Source: Chthonomonas sp. UBA6659 (GTDB lineage Bacteria > Armatimonadota > Fimbriimonadia > Fimbriimonadales > Fimbriimonadaceae). From it: a DNA stretch of 13,242 bases. The position numbers and the translations under genes are program-made. Under the pieces are notes generated by a model. The model saw only the letters and a list, made by a program, of their open reading frames with translations, ran no database searches and was not told the DNA's origin. Position 1 is the first letter of the stretch. Each line of letters opens with the position of its first letter. The stretch spans positions 83,230 through 96,471 of the forward strand of contig DKKT01000009.1 of assembly GCA_002455425.1 (NCBI GenBank), written 5' to 3'. This document shows positions 1-6,568 of the stretch, in pieces.

Positions 1-22
1 TCTCGGATCACTCTCGGATCAC
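1..22. repeat. Perfect tandem duplication, 11-bp unit
   Basis: The unit TCTCGGATCAC occurs twice head to tail (1-11 and 12-22) with no mismatch. It lies directly upstream of the putative promoter of the first gene. The array touches the window edge, so more copies could lie to the left. It could be a small duplication or a regulator site; nothing here decides. Confidence 0.6.
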
Positions 23-32
23 CTTCGAGTGG

Positions 33-62
33 TTGGGCTTTGGACCGAGTTGTGTGTACAAT
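33..62 (+). promoter_or_regulatory. Putative promoter of the lipoprotein gene, leaderless type
   Basis: TTGGGC (33-38) and TACAAT (57-62) are separated by 18 bp and resemble -35 and -10 boxes. The ATG at 70 follows the -10 box by 7 nt, so transcription would begin at or next to the start codon. No Shine-Dalgarno precedes the ATG, which fits a leaderless mRNA. The same layout recurs upstream of four other genes in this window. Confidence 0.5.
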
Positions 63-69
63 GCAATCC

Positions 70-1401
70 ATGAGGTTCGTGCGATGGGGAACACAACTTG
101 TTTTGCTGATCGCAGTCATCAGCGGTTGCGGGCGCAACACAACCCGAAGCAAGTTCGAGAGCGTCGCGGCCGAGTTGCCACAGGTGGAAGCCGAAGCCAA
201 GCGCCTCGGGGTGCCGTTGAGCGCCGCAGACATTTTTCTTAAGCCGGCACCGTCGGCAGCGGACAACGCCGTCGTCCCCCTGTCCAAGGCGTTGGCGGCC
301 TTCGAGCGGGCCGTGCCCAAAGGCAACGCCTGGAGAGAGCGCCTCGAGGCGGCCGTCGACTCCCCGTCGGCGAGCACCCGGGAGCGCGGTGACGAGATCC
401 TGAAGGCACTCGCACCCGCCCTCGCGTTGGCGACGGAGGCTGCGGCCAAGCCCGCGGTTCGGTTTGACCGGGATTGGACCGACACCGCTCCCTGGGCTCT
501 TGAGTTTCCGGAGCTCGCCCAGGTTAAGGACCTCAGCCGAGCGATTTCCGTGCGGGCACTCATTCGGGCCAGCCGGGGAGATACGGCGGGTGCGGTGAGG
601 GACTTCCGGACTGGATTGGCACTCGGAAGGATCATCGGCTCAGATCCTTACTTTCTCGCGGTCCTCGTTCAGATCGCGACCGAGGCGATCCTAACCCGTG
701 GCATGACCGCCGCACTGACAGCCCGACCGAAGGACACTCAGTTTCATCGCGCACTGCTCCAGCTTGCCGCCCAAGCTTCCGCACGCTCGCCGAATCTCTA
801 TGCGGTAAGCCGGTTCGAAGTCATGTACGGGCTTGCGGCCGCCAAAGACCCCGATCAGGTCATCTCTGCACTCACCGAATCCCAGGGGGAGGGCCCGATC
901 TCCCGGGCCGATCTTCTCCCCAGCGGGGTCCCGCGCGAGTTGGTCGCCAAGGCCTACCGTGCGCGCGTGCTTCAGGTCTGGAACATGGCCTATGCCGAGG
1001 AATCCGGCCATAAGGATAGCCTCCGTTTCCTCGAAGCCCTCAGGGATGCAATCACACGGCATTCGCAAAAAAACGACCCGACGACCGCTCTCAATCGCCT
1101 CGCATTCCCTGAGATCGAAGACTTCAACAACGCGCTCCGGCAGCGGGAGGCACTGGCGGGGTCGTTCCGAGGATTGGTCTCGGCGCTCCGATTTCGCACC
1201 CAGAAAGGCCGTCCGCCGAAGACGTTGGACGAGGCTGGTTTCACCGAGACGGACCCGTTCGATGGCAAACCCTACCGCCTCAGGGTCGACGGCGGCACCG
1301 TCCACGTGTACAGCGTGGGCCGGAATCGTGTCGATGATCAGGGTCGCCGCCGCGAGGACACCGTCAGTACGTTTCCGCAACAGGTGGGGGCGGAGCGATG
1401 A
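70..1401 (+). CDS. Putative lipoprotein of unknown function
   Basis: The product has 443 residues. It begins with a short basic stretch, a hydrophobic segment (about residues 8-17) and a lipobox, Ile17-Ser18-Gly19-Cys20, so it is probably exported and lipid-anchored at Cys20. The middle is Ala/Leu/Arg-rich and probably helical, and I recognise no catalytic motif. The C-terminal part (about 375-430) has the pattern Gly-Arg-Pro-Pro-Lys-Thr-Leu-Asp-Glu, then Asp-Pro-Phe-Asp-Gly-Lys-Pro-Tyr, then Val-Tyr-Ser-Val-Gly-Arg-Asn and an Asp-Asp pair. That arrangement is common in uncharacterised exported proteins of planctomycetes and armatimonadetes, and it resembles the C-terminal end of pseudopilin-like proteins. 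I chose the ATG at 70 because the signal peptide starts there and a -10 box lies 7 nt upstream. ATG 61 and TTG 40 are in frame but would fall inside the promoter. No specific function is claimed. Confidence 0.75.
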   Translation: MRFVRWGTQLVLLIAVISGCGRNTTRSKFESVAAELPQVEAEAKRLGVPLSAADIFLKPAPSAADNAVVPLSKALAAFERAVPKGNAWRERLEAAVDSPSASTRERGDEILKALAPALALATEAAAKPAVRFDRDWTDTAPWALEFPELAQVKDLSRAISVRALIRASRGDTAGAVRDFRTGLALGRIIGSDPYFLAVLVQIATEAILTRGMTAALTARPKDTQFHRALLQLAAQASARSPNLYAVSRFEVMYGLAAAKDPDQVISALTESQGEGPISRADLLPSGVPRELVAKAYRARVLQVWNMAYAEESGHKDSLRFLEALRDAITRHSQKNDPTTALNRLAFPEIEDFNNALRQREALAGSFRGLVSALRFRTQKGRPPKTLDEAGFTETDPFDGKPYRLRVDGGTVHVYSVGRNRVDDQGRRREDTVSTFPQQVGAER

Positions 1402-1423
1402 TCGGGAACTGTCTCCGCCGACG

Positions 1424-1451
1424 ATGACCGGAAGAACAGCAGCGGTACACT
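1424..1451 (+). promoter_or_regulatory. Putative promoter of the acc/nusB/folD/barnase operon
   Basis: ATGACC (1424-1429), 16 bp, then TACACT (1446-1451). The GTG start of the first gene follows the -10 box by 6 nt, so the transcript is probably leaderless. The -35 match is weak (4 of 6 to TTGACA) and the -10 match is good. This lies in the only gap before the eight-gene unit (1402-1457), so the operon promoter is most likely here. Confidence 0.5.
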
Positions 1452-1455
1452 GCTG
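1437..1455. promoter_or_regulatory. Operator-like inverted repeat over the -10 box
   Basis: CAGCAG (1437-1442), N7, CTGCTG (1450-1455) is a perfect 6-bp inverted repeat. It encloses the TACACT -10 box (1446-1451) and overlaps its last two bases. A dimeric repressor bound here would block RNA polymerase. I cannot match it to a named regulator such as FapR or BirA. With 6-bp arms in GC-rich DNA, chance remains possible. Confidence 0.4.
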
Positions 1456-1457
1456 AC

Positions 1458-1874
1458 GTGGCCGATCTGAATGCTGACGTCATCCGTCATGCCCTGCGGA
1501 CCGCGCGGGAGTACGGCTTCCGCGAAGTCAAACTTAAAGCGGGGGACGCGAAGTTCCATGCCCGCCTCGATGACGCGCTCCCGGCCGCCTACGACGATGC
1601 GGCAGTCGGCGACGATGCACCGACAAGCGCGGTTTTCGAGACCCAAGCGCTTCGAGATTTGACCGCCCCGCTTGTGGGCTACTACCGCGAAGCCACCCCC
1701 CCACTCGAGATCGGCAAGCGCATCGAAAAGGGGGATGTCGTCGCCATCATCGCCGCCCTTGGGTTGGCGAACGATGTCGAGTCTCCGGTGACCGGCGAAG
1801 TCGTCGAATTGCTCGTCGCGAACGGTCAGGCCGTCGAGTACGGCCAAGCGATTGCTCGCGTGAAGGGAGATTGA
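1458..1874 (+). CDS. accB: BCCP-like protein (AccB family) lacking the biotinyl lysine
   Basis: The product has 138 residues; AccB proteins are usually about 150-160. Residues 1-38 match the AccB N-terminal helix and strand region, 40-66 form an Ala/Asp-rich linker, and 68-138 match the biotinyl/lipoyl domain. Conserved framework includes Ala-Pro-Leu-Val-Gly (70-74), Gly-Lys-Arg-Ile-Glu-Lys-Gly-Asp (86-93), Asn105, Gly113 and Asn-Gly-Gln-Ala-Val-Glu-Tyr-Gly-Gln (122-130). Where family members have Glu-Ala-Met-Lys, with Lys carrying biotin, this protein reads Ala99-Ala100-Leu101-Gly102. The acceptor lysine is Gly102 and no nearby lysine can replace it. Such a protein cannot carry carboxybiotin, so it is probably a structural or regulatory partner rather than a carrier. 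The GTG at 1458 is chosen because a -10 box lies 6 nt upstream. It is the first gene of the operon, 1 nt from the next gene and two genes from accC. Confidence 0.85.
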   Translation: MADLNADVIRHALRTAREYGFREVKLKAGDAKFHARLDDALPAAYDDAAVGDDAPTSAVFETQALRDLTAPLVGYYREATPPLEIGKRIEKGDVVAIIAALGLANDVESPVTGEVVELLVANGQAVEYGQAIARVKGD

Positions 1875-1875
1875 C

Positions 1876-2253
1876 ATGCGAACGCGCCGGGGCTCGTCCA
1901 GTCTGATCGGCACCTTGGTCGCGATCGTGCTGGTCGTCGGTCTTGTTCTCGTCTTCGTCTTCGGCGGCTTTGGTGGCAAGGCCGAGAACCTCCGCAAAGA
2001 CCAGGTTGGCGAGACGATCGTGGGCCAGACGAAGGCCCGAGCGAAGGATATGGTGTGCGAGAACAATCTCTCCCAGATCCGACAATCGATCGCGGTGCAG
2101 GATACGGTGGACGAGGACATGAAGCCCGCCACTCTGAGCGAACTCAAGTTGCCGAAAGATATGCTCAAGTGCCCGATCGGGGGCGAAGACTACGCCTACG
2201 ATTCGAACTCCGGCAAGGTCTCTTGCCCGCATCCCGGACACGAGAAGTACTGA
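1876..2253 (+). CDS. Small pilin-like single-pass membrane protein
   Basis: The product has 125 residues. A basic N-terminus (Arg2, Arg4, Arg5, Gly6) is followed by a long hydrophobic segment (about 10-30), then a polar domain with three cysteines (Cys61, Cys99, Cys117). The tail reads Cys-Pro-Ile-Gly-Gly at 99-103 and Cys-Pro-His-Pro-Gly-His at 117-122. Type IV pilin-like proteins with a short C-terminal Cys-Pro motif look like this. However, the usual Glu5 after the cleavage Gly is missing (Ile-Gly instead), so processing by prepilin peptidase is uncertain. Cys99 and Cys117 could form a disulfide or, with His119 and His122, bind metal. The ATG is preceded by GGGAG (1865-1869). It begins 1 nt after the BCCP-like gene and its TGA overlaps the accC ATG by one base, so the three are translated together. 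Its role in a carboxylase operon is unexplained. Confidence 0.75.
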   Translation: MRTRRGSSSLIGTLVAIVLVVGLVLVFVFGGFGGKAENLRKDQVGETIVGQTKARAKDMVCENNLSQIRQSIAVQDTVDEDMKPATLSELKLPKDMLKCPIGGEDYAYDSNSGKVSCPHPGHEKY

Positions 2254-3620
2254 TGTTCAAGAAGATACTGGTCGCCAACCGAGGAGAGATCGCCTGCCGC
2301 GTCATCCGGGCTTGCCGCGAGCTCGGGATCCCTTCGGTCGCCGTCTACTCCCGCGCGGATGAGGACAGCACCCATGTCCGCATCGCGGACCAAGCTTTCT
2401 GCGTCGGCGAGGCGACGAACACGGACAGCTATCTCAACCTGTCCAACCTCTTGATGGCGGTCGAGATCAGCGGAGCCGACGCAGTCCACCCCGGTTACGG
2501 GTACTTCAGCGAGAACGCCCGCTTTGCAGAAGCGCTGGAGTCGACCCTTGGTGTGAAGTTCATCGGCCCGCCGGTCAAGGCGATCGAAGCGATGGGCGAT
2601 AAGGCACGCGCCAAGCAGGCCGCCATCGCCTCCGACTGCCCCGTTGTCCCGGGAAGCGAAGGAGAGGTCGCAACCGAAGCAGAGGCACTCAAGCTCGCGG
2701 AGGACATCGGGTTTCCCGTTCTCCTCAAGGCCGTTGCGGGCGGTGGAGGACGGGGCATTCGGCGCGTGGACGATCCCGAAGATCTCTCGCGCCAATGGAA
2801 GATGGCCCAGGCAGAGGCCCAGGCGAGTTTCGGCAACGGGGCGCTCATCGTCGAAAGGTACGTCGTCGAGCCCCGCCATGTCGAGGTGCAGATCCTCGGC
2901 GATGAGCATGGAAACGTCATCCATCTGGGTGAGCGCGAATGTTCGGTCCAAAACCTGCGCCACCAGAAGATCATCGAGGAAGCACCCTGCGGCATCCTCA
3001 CCTGGGAGCAACGCGAACGCATCGGGAGCGCCGCCGTCCGGGTCGCAAAGAGCGTCGGCTACGCGAACGCAGGAACGGTCGAATTCCTGCTCGACGCCGA
3101 CGGGCACTTCTACTTCCTTGAGATGAACACCCGTCTCCAGGTCGAGCATCCGGTGACGGAAGAGGTCACCGGCCTCGATCTCGTCCATCTTCAGATTGCG
3201 ATCGCCGCGGGCGAGAAGCTGCCCCTGACCCAGGAGCAGGTCCGACTCAACGGCCACGCGATCGAGGCTCGGATCACGGCCCAAGACCCTGACCTCGACT
3301 TCGCTCCGTGCACGGGCAAGATCACCCGATGGGATACCCCGGGCGGCCGAGGGGTTCGCCTCGATACGCACGTCTACGCCGGATTCGTGATCTCCCCGTT
3401 CTATGACCCCATGATCGCGAAGCTGATCGTCCACGCCGAAACCCGCGAGGCGGCGGTCGCAAAACTTCAGACGGCACTCCACGAATTCCATGTCGAAGGC
3501 GTCCAAACGAACATTCCGTTCCTGAGGCGCCTCGTCGCCTCGCCCGAGTACATGAGCGGAGACGTCGACACCGGCTTCGTCCCGAGATTCCTCGCCCCGG
3601 AGGAAGCGGTCGGCGTCTGA
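2253..3620 (+). CDS. accC: Biotin carboxylase (AccC)
   Basis: The product has 455 residues, the normal AccC length. It carries out ATP- and bicarbonate-dependent carboxylation of carrier-bound biotin, the first half-reaction of acetyl-CoA carboxylase in fatty-acid synthesis, in the cytoplasm. The start Phe-Lys-Lys-Ile-Leu-Val-Ala-Asn-Arg-Gly-Glu-Ile-Ala is typical. The ATP-grasp Gly-rich loop is at 163-170. Lys117, Lys159, His209, Glu277, Glu290, Arg294, Glu298 and Arg340 match E. coli Lys116, Lys159, His209, Glu276, Glu288, Arg292, Glu296 and Arg338. Asn-Thr-Arg-Leu-Gln-Val-Glu-His-Pro lies at 292-300. One oddity is the active-site loop, usually Gln-Arg-Arg-His-Gln-Lys, which reads Gln-Asn-Leu-Arg-His-Gln-Lys (233-239): one extra residue and one Arg fewer. 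The enzyme otherwise looks active. The start overlaps the preceding stop (TGATG), and its stop overlaps the nusB start the same way. An upstream in-frame ATG at 2055 lies inside the pilin-like gene and is rejected. Confidence 0.96.
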   Translation: MFKKILVANRGEIACRVIRACRELGIPSVAVYSRADEDSTHVRIADQAFCVGEATNTDSYLNLSNLLMAVEISGADAVHPGYGYFSENARFAEALESTLGVKFIGPPVKAIEAMGDKARAKQAAIASDCPVVPGSEGEVATEAEALKLAEDIGFPVLLKAVAGGGGRGIRRVDDPEDLSRQWKMAQAEAQASFGNGALIVERYVVEPRHVEVQILGDEHGNVIHLGERECSVQNLRHQKIIEEAPCGILTWEQRERIGSAAVRVAKSVGYANAGTVEFLLDADGHFYFLEMNTRLQVEHPVTEEVTGLDLVHLQIAIAAGEKLPLTQEQVRLNGHAIEARITAQDPDLDFAPCTGKITRWDTPGGRGVRLDTHVYAGFVISPFYDPMIAKLIVHAETREAAVAKLQTALHEFHVEGVQTNIPFLRRLVASPEYMSGDVDTGFVPRFLAPEEAVGV

Positions 3621-4210
3621 TGGAAGCAGAGCCGAAGCTCATCCAATCCCGGCGTGCAGCCCGCGAAGCGGCGCTGAAGGCGCTATACCAGGTCGAGATC
3701 GGGGGGTTCGAGCCGCTCGACGTGCTTCTCGATCTTCTTGCCGAAGAGCCGTTCGAAGTTCACACGGCCGCATTCATCAGCGAGCTGGTCGGAGGCACCT
3801 GTGCCCGACGCCGAGAGCTGGACGCGCAGATAGCGCCGCTCCTTGCGTCCGGTTGGACGCTTGATCGGCTCGCGGCAACGGATCGGGCGGTCTTGCGGAT
3901 GGCCTGCTACGAGCTGTTCCACATGCCGAAGATCCCTCCGAAGGTCACCATCGATCAGGCGATCTCGCTCGCGAAACGGTATGGAACCGAGGAGAGCGGA
4001 CGATTTGTGAACGGACTCCTCGGCTCGATGCTGGAGAAGAGTCCGAAGGCGGACTGGGACCCGTCCCATGCGGAAGCGTTCGAGCCGGACCCCGAGCCCG
4101 AGCCCGAGATCGAGGTGATCGACGAGGGCGAAGTGCAAGAGGGCACGGTCGAGCACGACGCCCTGATGTTCAAGTCATCCTGGCGGACCCAAGTGAAGGA
4201 GGACGCGTGA
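3620..4210 (+). CDS. nusB: Transcription antitermination factor NusB with acidic C-terminal extension
   Basis: The product has 196 residues, while NusB is normally about 135-150. NusB binds boxA RNA with ribosomal protein S10 (NusE) and promotes antitermination, mainly on rRNA operons. Residues 11-23 carry the family start Arg-Arg-Ala-Ala-Arg-Glu-Ala-Ala-Leu-Lys-Ala-Leu-Tyr. Later conserved parts are Arg-Leu-Ala-Ala-Thr-Asp-Arg-Ala-Val-Leu-Arg (83-93), Glu-Leu (98-99), Pro-Lys-Val-Thr-Ile-Asp-Gln-Ala-Ile-Ser-Leu-Ala-Lys-Arg-Tyr (107-121) and Phe-Val-Asn-Gly-Leu-Leu (129-134). From about 145 to 196 there is an extra tail containing a Pro-Glu/Pro-Asp repeat (156-163) and many Asp/Glu, probably disordered. 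It starts on the A of the accC stop (TGATG), and its TGA overlaps the folD GTG by 4 nt. Pairing of nusB with folD and acc genes is seen in many bacteria. Confidence 0.93.
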   Translation: MEAEPKLIQSRRAAREAALKALYQVEIGGFEPLDVLLDLLAEEPFEVHTAAFISELVGGTCARRRELDAQIAPLLASGWTLDRLAATDRAVLRMACYELFHMPKIPPKVTIDQAISLAKRYGTEESGRFVNGLLGSMLEKSPKADWDPSHAEAFEPDPEPEPEIEVIDEGEVQEGTVEHDALMFKSSWRTQVKEDA

Positions 4211-5103
4211 GCGCACAGATTCTGGATGGAAAGGCGCTGAGCCGCCAAACACGGGACGCCCTCCGCGTCCGAGTGGACGCCCTGCGCGAGCAAGGCATCG
4301 TGCCGCGACTCGACGTGATCGTCGCCGCCCAGGACCCGGCGAGCGTCGCGTACGTGAAGATGAAACGCAAGTGGGCCGAGGAGATCGGGATGGCCGGTGA
4401 GGCCACGGAAGTCGATGACCGCACCACCCAAACCGAGCTCCTCGACCGGATCGCCCGGCTCAACGCCGATCCTGAGGTTCATGGCGTCCTTCTCCAACAT
4501 CCGCTTCCGAAGCAACTCGACGAAGACGCCGCTCTGCTCGCGCTCGGCTCGACCAAGGACGTCGACGGGATCACCCCCGAGAGTCTGGGACGGTTGACCG
4601 CCGATCTCCCCGGATTTCGGTGCGCAACCCCTCTCGGCATCATGCGACTCCTCACGCACCACGAGATCCCCCTCGCCGGGAAGCGCGCGGTCGTCATCGG
4701 CAGAAGCGTCATCCTGGGCAAGCCGGCCGCTCTCATGCTCCTCCAGGCCAACGCGACCGTCACCATCGCCCACTCCAAGACGGTCGATCTTCCCGACCTC
4801 GTCCGAGAGGCCGACATCGTCGTTGCCGCGGTCGGCCGGCCGGAAATGGTGCGTGGTGACTGGCTCAAACCGGGTGCCGTCGTCGTCGACGCCGGTTACA
4901 ACCGGGTCGACGGCCGCACCCACGACGTCGGCGATTGCGACTTCGAGAGCTGCGCCACGGTCGCTTCCTGGATCACGCCCGTACCCGGCGGCGTCGGGCC
5001 GATGACGGTCGCCAGCCTCCTCGGCAACTGCGTGGACGCCGCCGAAGCGGCATGCGCGCGCGGGGGATCGGCATCCGGAACATCGGCCGGAGGCTCATGT
5101 TGA
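4207..5103 (+). CDS. folD: Bifunctional methylenetetrahydrofolate dehydrogenase/cyclohydrolase (FolD)
   Basis: The product has 298 residues. FolD interconverts 5,10-methylene-, 5,10-methenyl- and 10-formyl-tetrahydrofolate using NADP+, supplying one-carbon units for purine, thymidylate and formyl-methionine synthesis. The catalytic Tyr49-x3-Lys53 pair, Gln97 in Leu-Leu-Gln-His-Pro-Leu-Pro, and Asp118/Asp120 in Lys-Asp-Val-Asp-Gly are present. The NADP-binding segment Gly-Arg-Ser-Val-Ile-Leu-Gly-Lys-Pro is at 165-173, and the signature Pro-Val-Pro-Gly-Gly-Val-Gly-Pro-Met-Thr at 258-267. The last 15 residues are a Gly/Ser-rich tail that coincides with the start region of the next gene. The GTG start is supported by AAGGAGG (4196-4202) 4 nt upstream, and it overlaps the nusB stop. 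Confidence 0.95.
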   Translation: MSAQILDGKALSRQTRDALRVRVDALREQGIVPRLDVIVAAQDPASVAYVKMKRKWAEEIGMAGEATEVDDRTTQTELLDRIARLNADPEVHGVLLQHPLPKQLDEDAALLALGSTKDVDGITPESLGRLTADLPGFRCATPLGIMRLLTHHEIPLAGKRAVVIGRSVILGKPAALMLLQANATVTIAHSKTVDLPDLVREADIVVAAVGRPEMVRGDWLKPGAVVVDAGYNRVDGRTHDVGDCDFESCATVASWITPVPGGVGPMTVASLLGNCVDAAEAACARGGSASGTSAGGSC

Positions 5104-6152
5104 CACCCCTTCTCGCACTCGCCGTGCTCCATTTGCCCCAGGGCGATGCCCAAGAGGTCCTGGGGCGATTCGAGGCGTATATGAAGGCGCGGCCGACATT
5201 CACCGCGACGATGACCGTGAAGTCGAAGATGACCCCTGCGGTCGGCCAAGCGACCTACTCGGTCGCGCGGCCCGGGCTGCAAGTCTACAACCTCAAGTGG
5301 GGCCTCGGCGACTACCTCTTCGCCCAGAACCGTGAGGGCGTGCTCGAGATGAGCCGCGATCAGCGCACCTACGTCATCTACGCCGGCATCGCCGGCCTCG
5401 AGCCCCCGCCCCTCGACGTCTCTGAGATTGCCGACGCCGTCTTCCCTTTTTCGCTCCTCGCCGGCTCGATCACCAAGACGCTCCCGACGGAGACACAATA
5501 CACCTGGGCAGGCAAGGACGACGAGGGTGACCGCGTCAACATCCGGCTCGCCGATCCGCGCATGAGTCTCGAGGGCTCAGTCTGGATCGGGGCCGACGGC
5601 GCGCTTCGCAAGTACGACTTGACCACGACTGGCGCCGACGGCGTCCGCCACGCGCTTCTCGAAGGCATCGCCTTCACGTCCGCGGCCCCGAAGCTGGGCA
5701 CGCTGGAAAGCGCGATCCCGAACGGCTTCGTGCCCTCGCGCCTGCCCGCCCCCACCTACCCGCTCGAGATCGGGCGGAAACTCCCGACCGTCTCTTGGAC
5801 CGATGCCCGCACCGGACGCGACGTTCGCCCGCCCTCGGGCCGGTGGGCCCTGCTCGCCCTCGACGACGCGGCCGCCTCGCCCAAGTACCGGAAGACCCTC
5901 GATGCCGCCATCGAGCTCGTGCGCGCCCAGAAGGGCACCACGTTCGAGATCCGGCTCGGCTCGACCGCCCCTGCCGCCGGCGCTTGGGACAAATCCGGGA
6001 GCCTCGAGCGCGCGATCGGCGTCCCGGGGGCCCCGTTTTGGGTCCTCGTGAAGCCGGACGGCACGATTGGCATGCTCTGGTATGGGTTCGACGGCGAACG
6101 CCCGAATCTTGGACTCGAGGCGCTCAAAGGGGCCTTCGCGGAGTCGGAATGA
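5097..6152 (+). CDS. Exported LolA-like protein with a cysteine-free thioredoxin-like C-terminal domain
   Basis: From this start the product has 351 residues. The first 18 or so are hydrophobic (signal peptide, likely cut near Gly-Asp-Ala/Gln). Residues about 20-200 resemble the LolA/DUF2092 group of lipid-handling beta-sheet folds, with Tyr/Thr-rich strands. Residues about 218-345 resemble a redoxin/thioredoxin fold: Gly-Arg-Lys-Leu-Pro-Thr-Val, then Gly-Arg-Trp-Ala-Leu-Leu-Ala-Leu, then Val-Pro-Gly-Ala-Pro-Phe-Trp-Val-Leu-Val and Pro-Asp-Gly. The whole protein has no cysteine, so this domain cannot do thiol chemistry and is probably structural or a binding module. The fold calls rest on pattern reading only. 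ATG 5097 is preferred because GGAGG (5089-5093) lies just before it, though at only 3 nt. ATG 5052 would add 15 residues with more positive charge and is a real alternative. It overlaps the folD end by 7 nt and the next gene by 4. Confidence 0.72.
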   Translation: MLTPLLALAVLHLPQGDAQEVLGRFEAYMKARPTFTATMTVKSKMTPAVGQATYSVARPGLQVYNLKWGLGDYLFAQNREGVLEMSRDQRTYVIYAGIAGLEPPPLDVSEIADAVFPFSLLAGSITKTLPTETQYTWAGKDDEGDRVNIRLADPRMSLEGSVWIGADGALRKYDLTTTGADGVRHALLEGIAFTSAAPKLGTLESAIPNGFVPSRLPAPTYPLEIGRKLPTVSWTDARTGRDVRPPSGRWALLALDDAAASPKYRKTLDAAIELVRAQKGTTFEIRLGSTAPAAGAWDKSGSLERAIGVPGAPFWVLVKPDGTIGMLWYGFDGERPNLGLEALKGAFAESE

Positions 6153-6568
6153 AGCACTTGCTTGCCCTCGGCACGGCATTGGTTGTCGCCCTCGCCGGGC
6201 TCCAGCCGCTCATCGAGAACGACTTCGGACAACCGCAGATCGGGGCGGTTTCGGGCAAGGTGCCCGTGCTCGACTCGGTCAAGGTCGTGGACTTCGGCAA
6301 GGTCATCTATGAGGGCCGGATGGACGTCAACCCGACCCTCAACCGCATCCGCAAAGGCGAGAAGCTCAAGCACCGCAACGACGGATCGATCTTCCGCAAC
6401 CGCGAGAAGCTCCTTCCCCTCCGCGACGACCGCGACTTTTACCGCGAATTCGTGCACGCGATGAAGAACATGCCGTTTCCCGGTCCGCAACGGATCGTGA
6501 TCGGCAAGAATGGAGCGGTCTTCTACACCGGCGACCACTACAAGTCGTTTGTGCGGGTCAACCCATGA
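6149..6568 (+). CDS. Secreted barnase-type (guanyl-preferring, N1/T1 superfamily) ribonuclease
   Basis: The product has 139 residues, with a signal peptide (hydrophobic 4-18, likely cleavage after Ala-Leu-Ala16). The mature domain from about 50 fits the microbial RNase family: Asn-Asp-Gly-Ser-Ile-Phe-Arg-Asn-Arg-Glu (77-86), Leu-Pro (89-90), Tyr-Arg-Glu (98-100), Arg-Ile-Val (115-117) and Gly-Asp-His-Tyr-Lys-Ser-Phe (128-134). Glu100 corresponds to the catalytic base Glu73 of barnase, Arg115 to Arg87 and His130 to the catalytic acid His102. The position of barnase Arg83 appears to be Pro111, so one phosphate contact is missing or replaced. It would cleave RNA outside the producing cell or in a competitor. 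The ATG overlaps the preceding stop (ATGA), and its own stop overlaps the barstar ATG, so toxin and inhibitor are translationally coupled. Confidence 0.85.
   Translation: MKHLLALGTALVVALAGLQPLIENDFGQPQIGAVSGKVPVLDSVKVVDFGKVIYEGRMDVNPTLNRIRKGEKLKHRNDGSIFRNREKLLPLRDDRDFYREFVHAMKNMPFPGPQRIVIGKNGAVFYTGDHYKSFVRVNP

Noticed and set aside
691..1380. 229-codon open frame on the minus strand
   Set aside because: It is opposite the lipoprotein gene and has no recognisable motif or start context.
1437..1455. FapR or BirA operator
   Set aside because: The repeat does not resemble the known consensus of either, so it is listed only as an unnamed operator-like site.
2196..3506. 436-codon open frame on the minus strand
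   Set aside because: It lies wholly opposite accC, has no family signature, and is explained by codon bias in GC-rich DNA.
4935..5096. Longer N-terminus for the LolA-like protein
   Set aside because: It overlaps folD by more than 160 nt. The signal peptide and GGAGG support 5097, though 5052 is not fully excluded.
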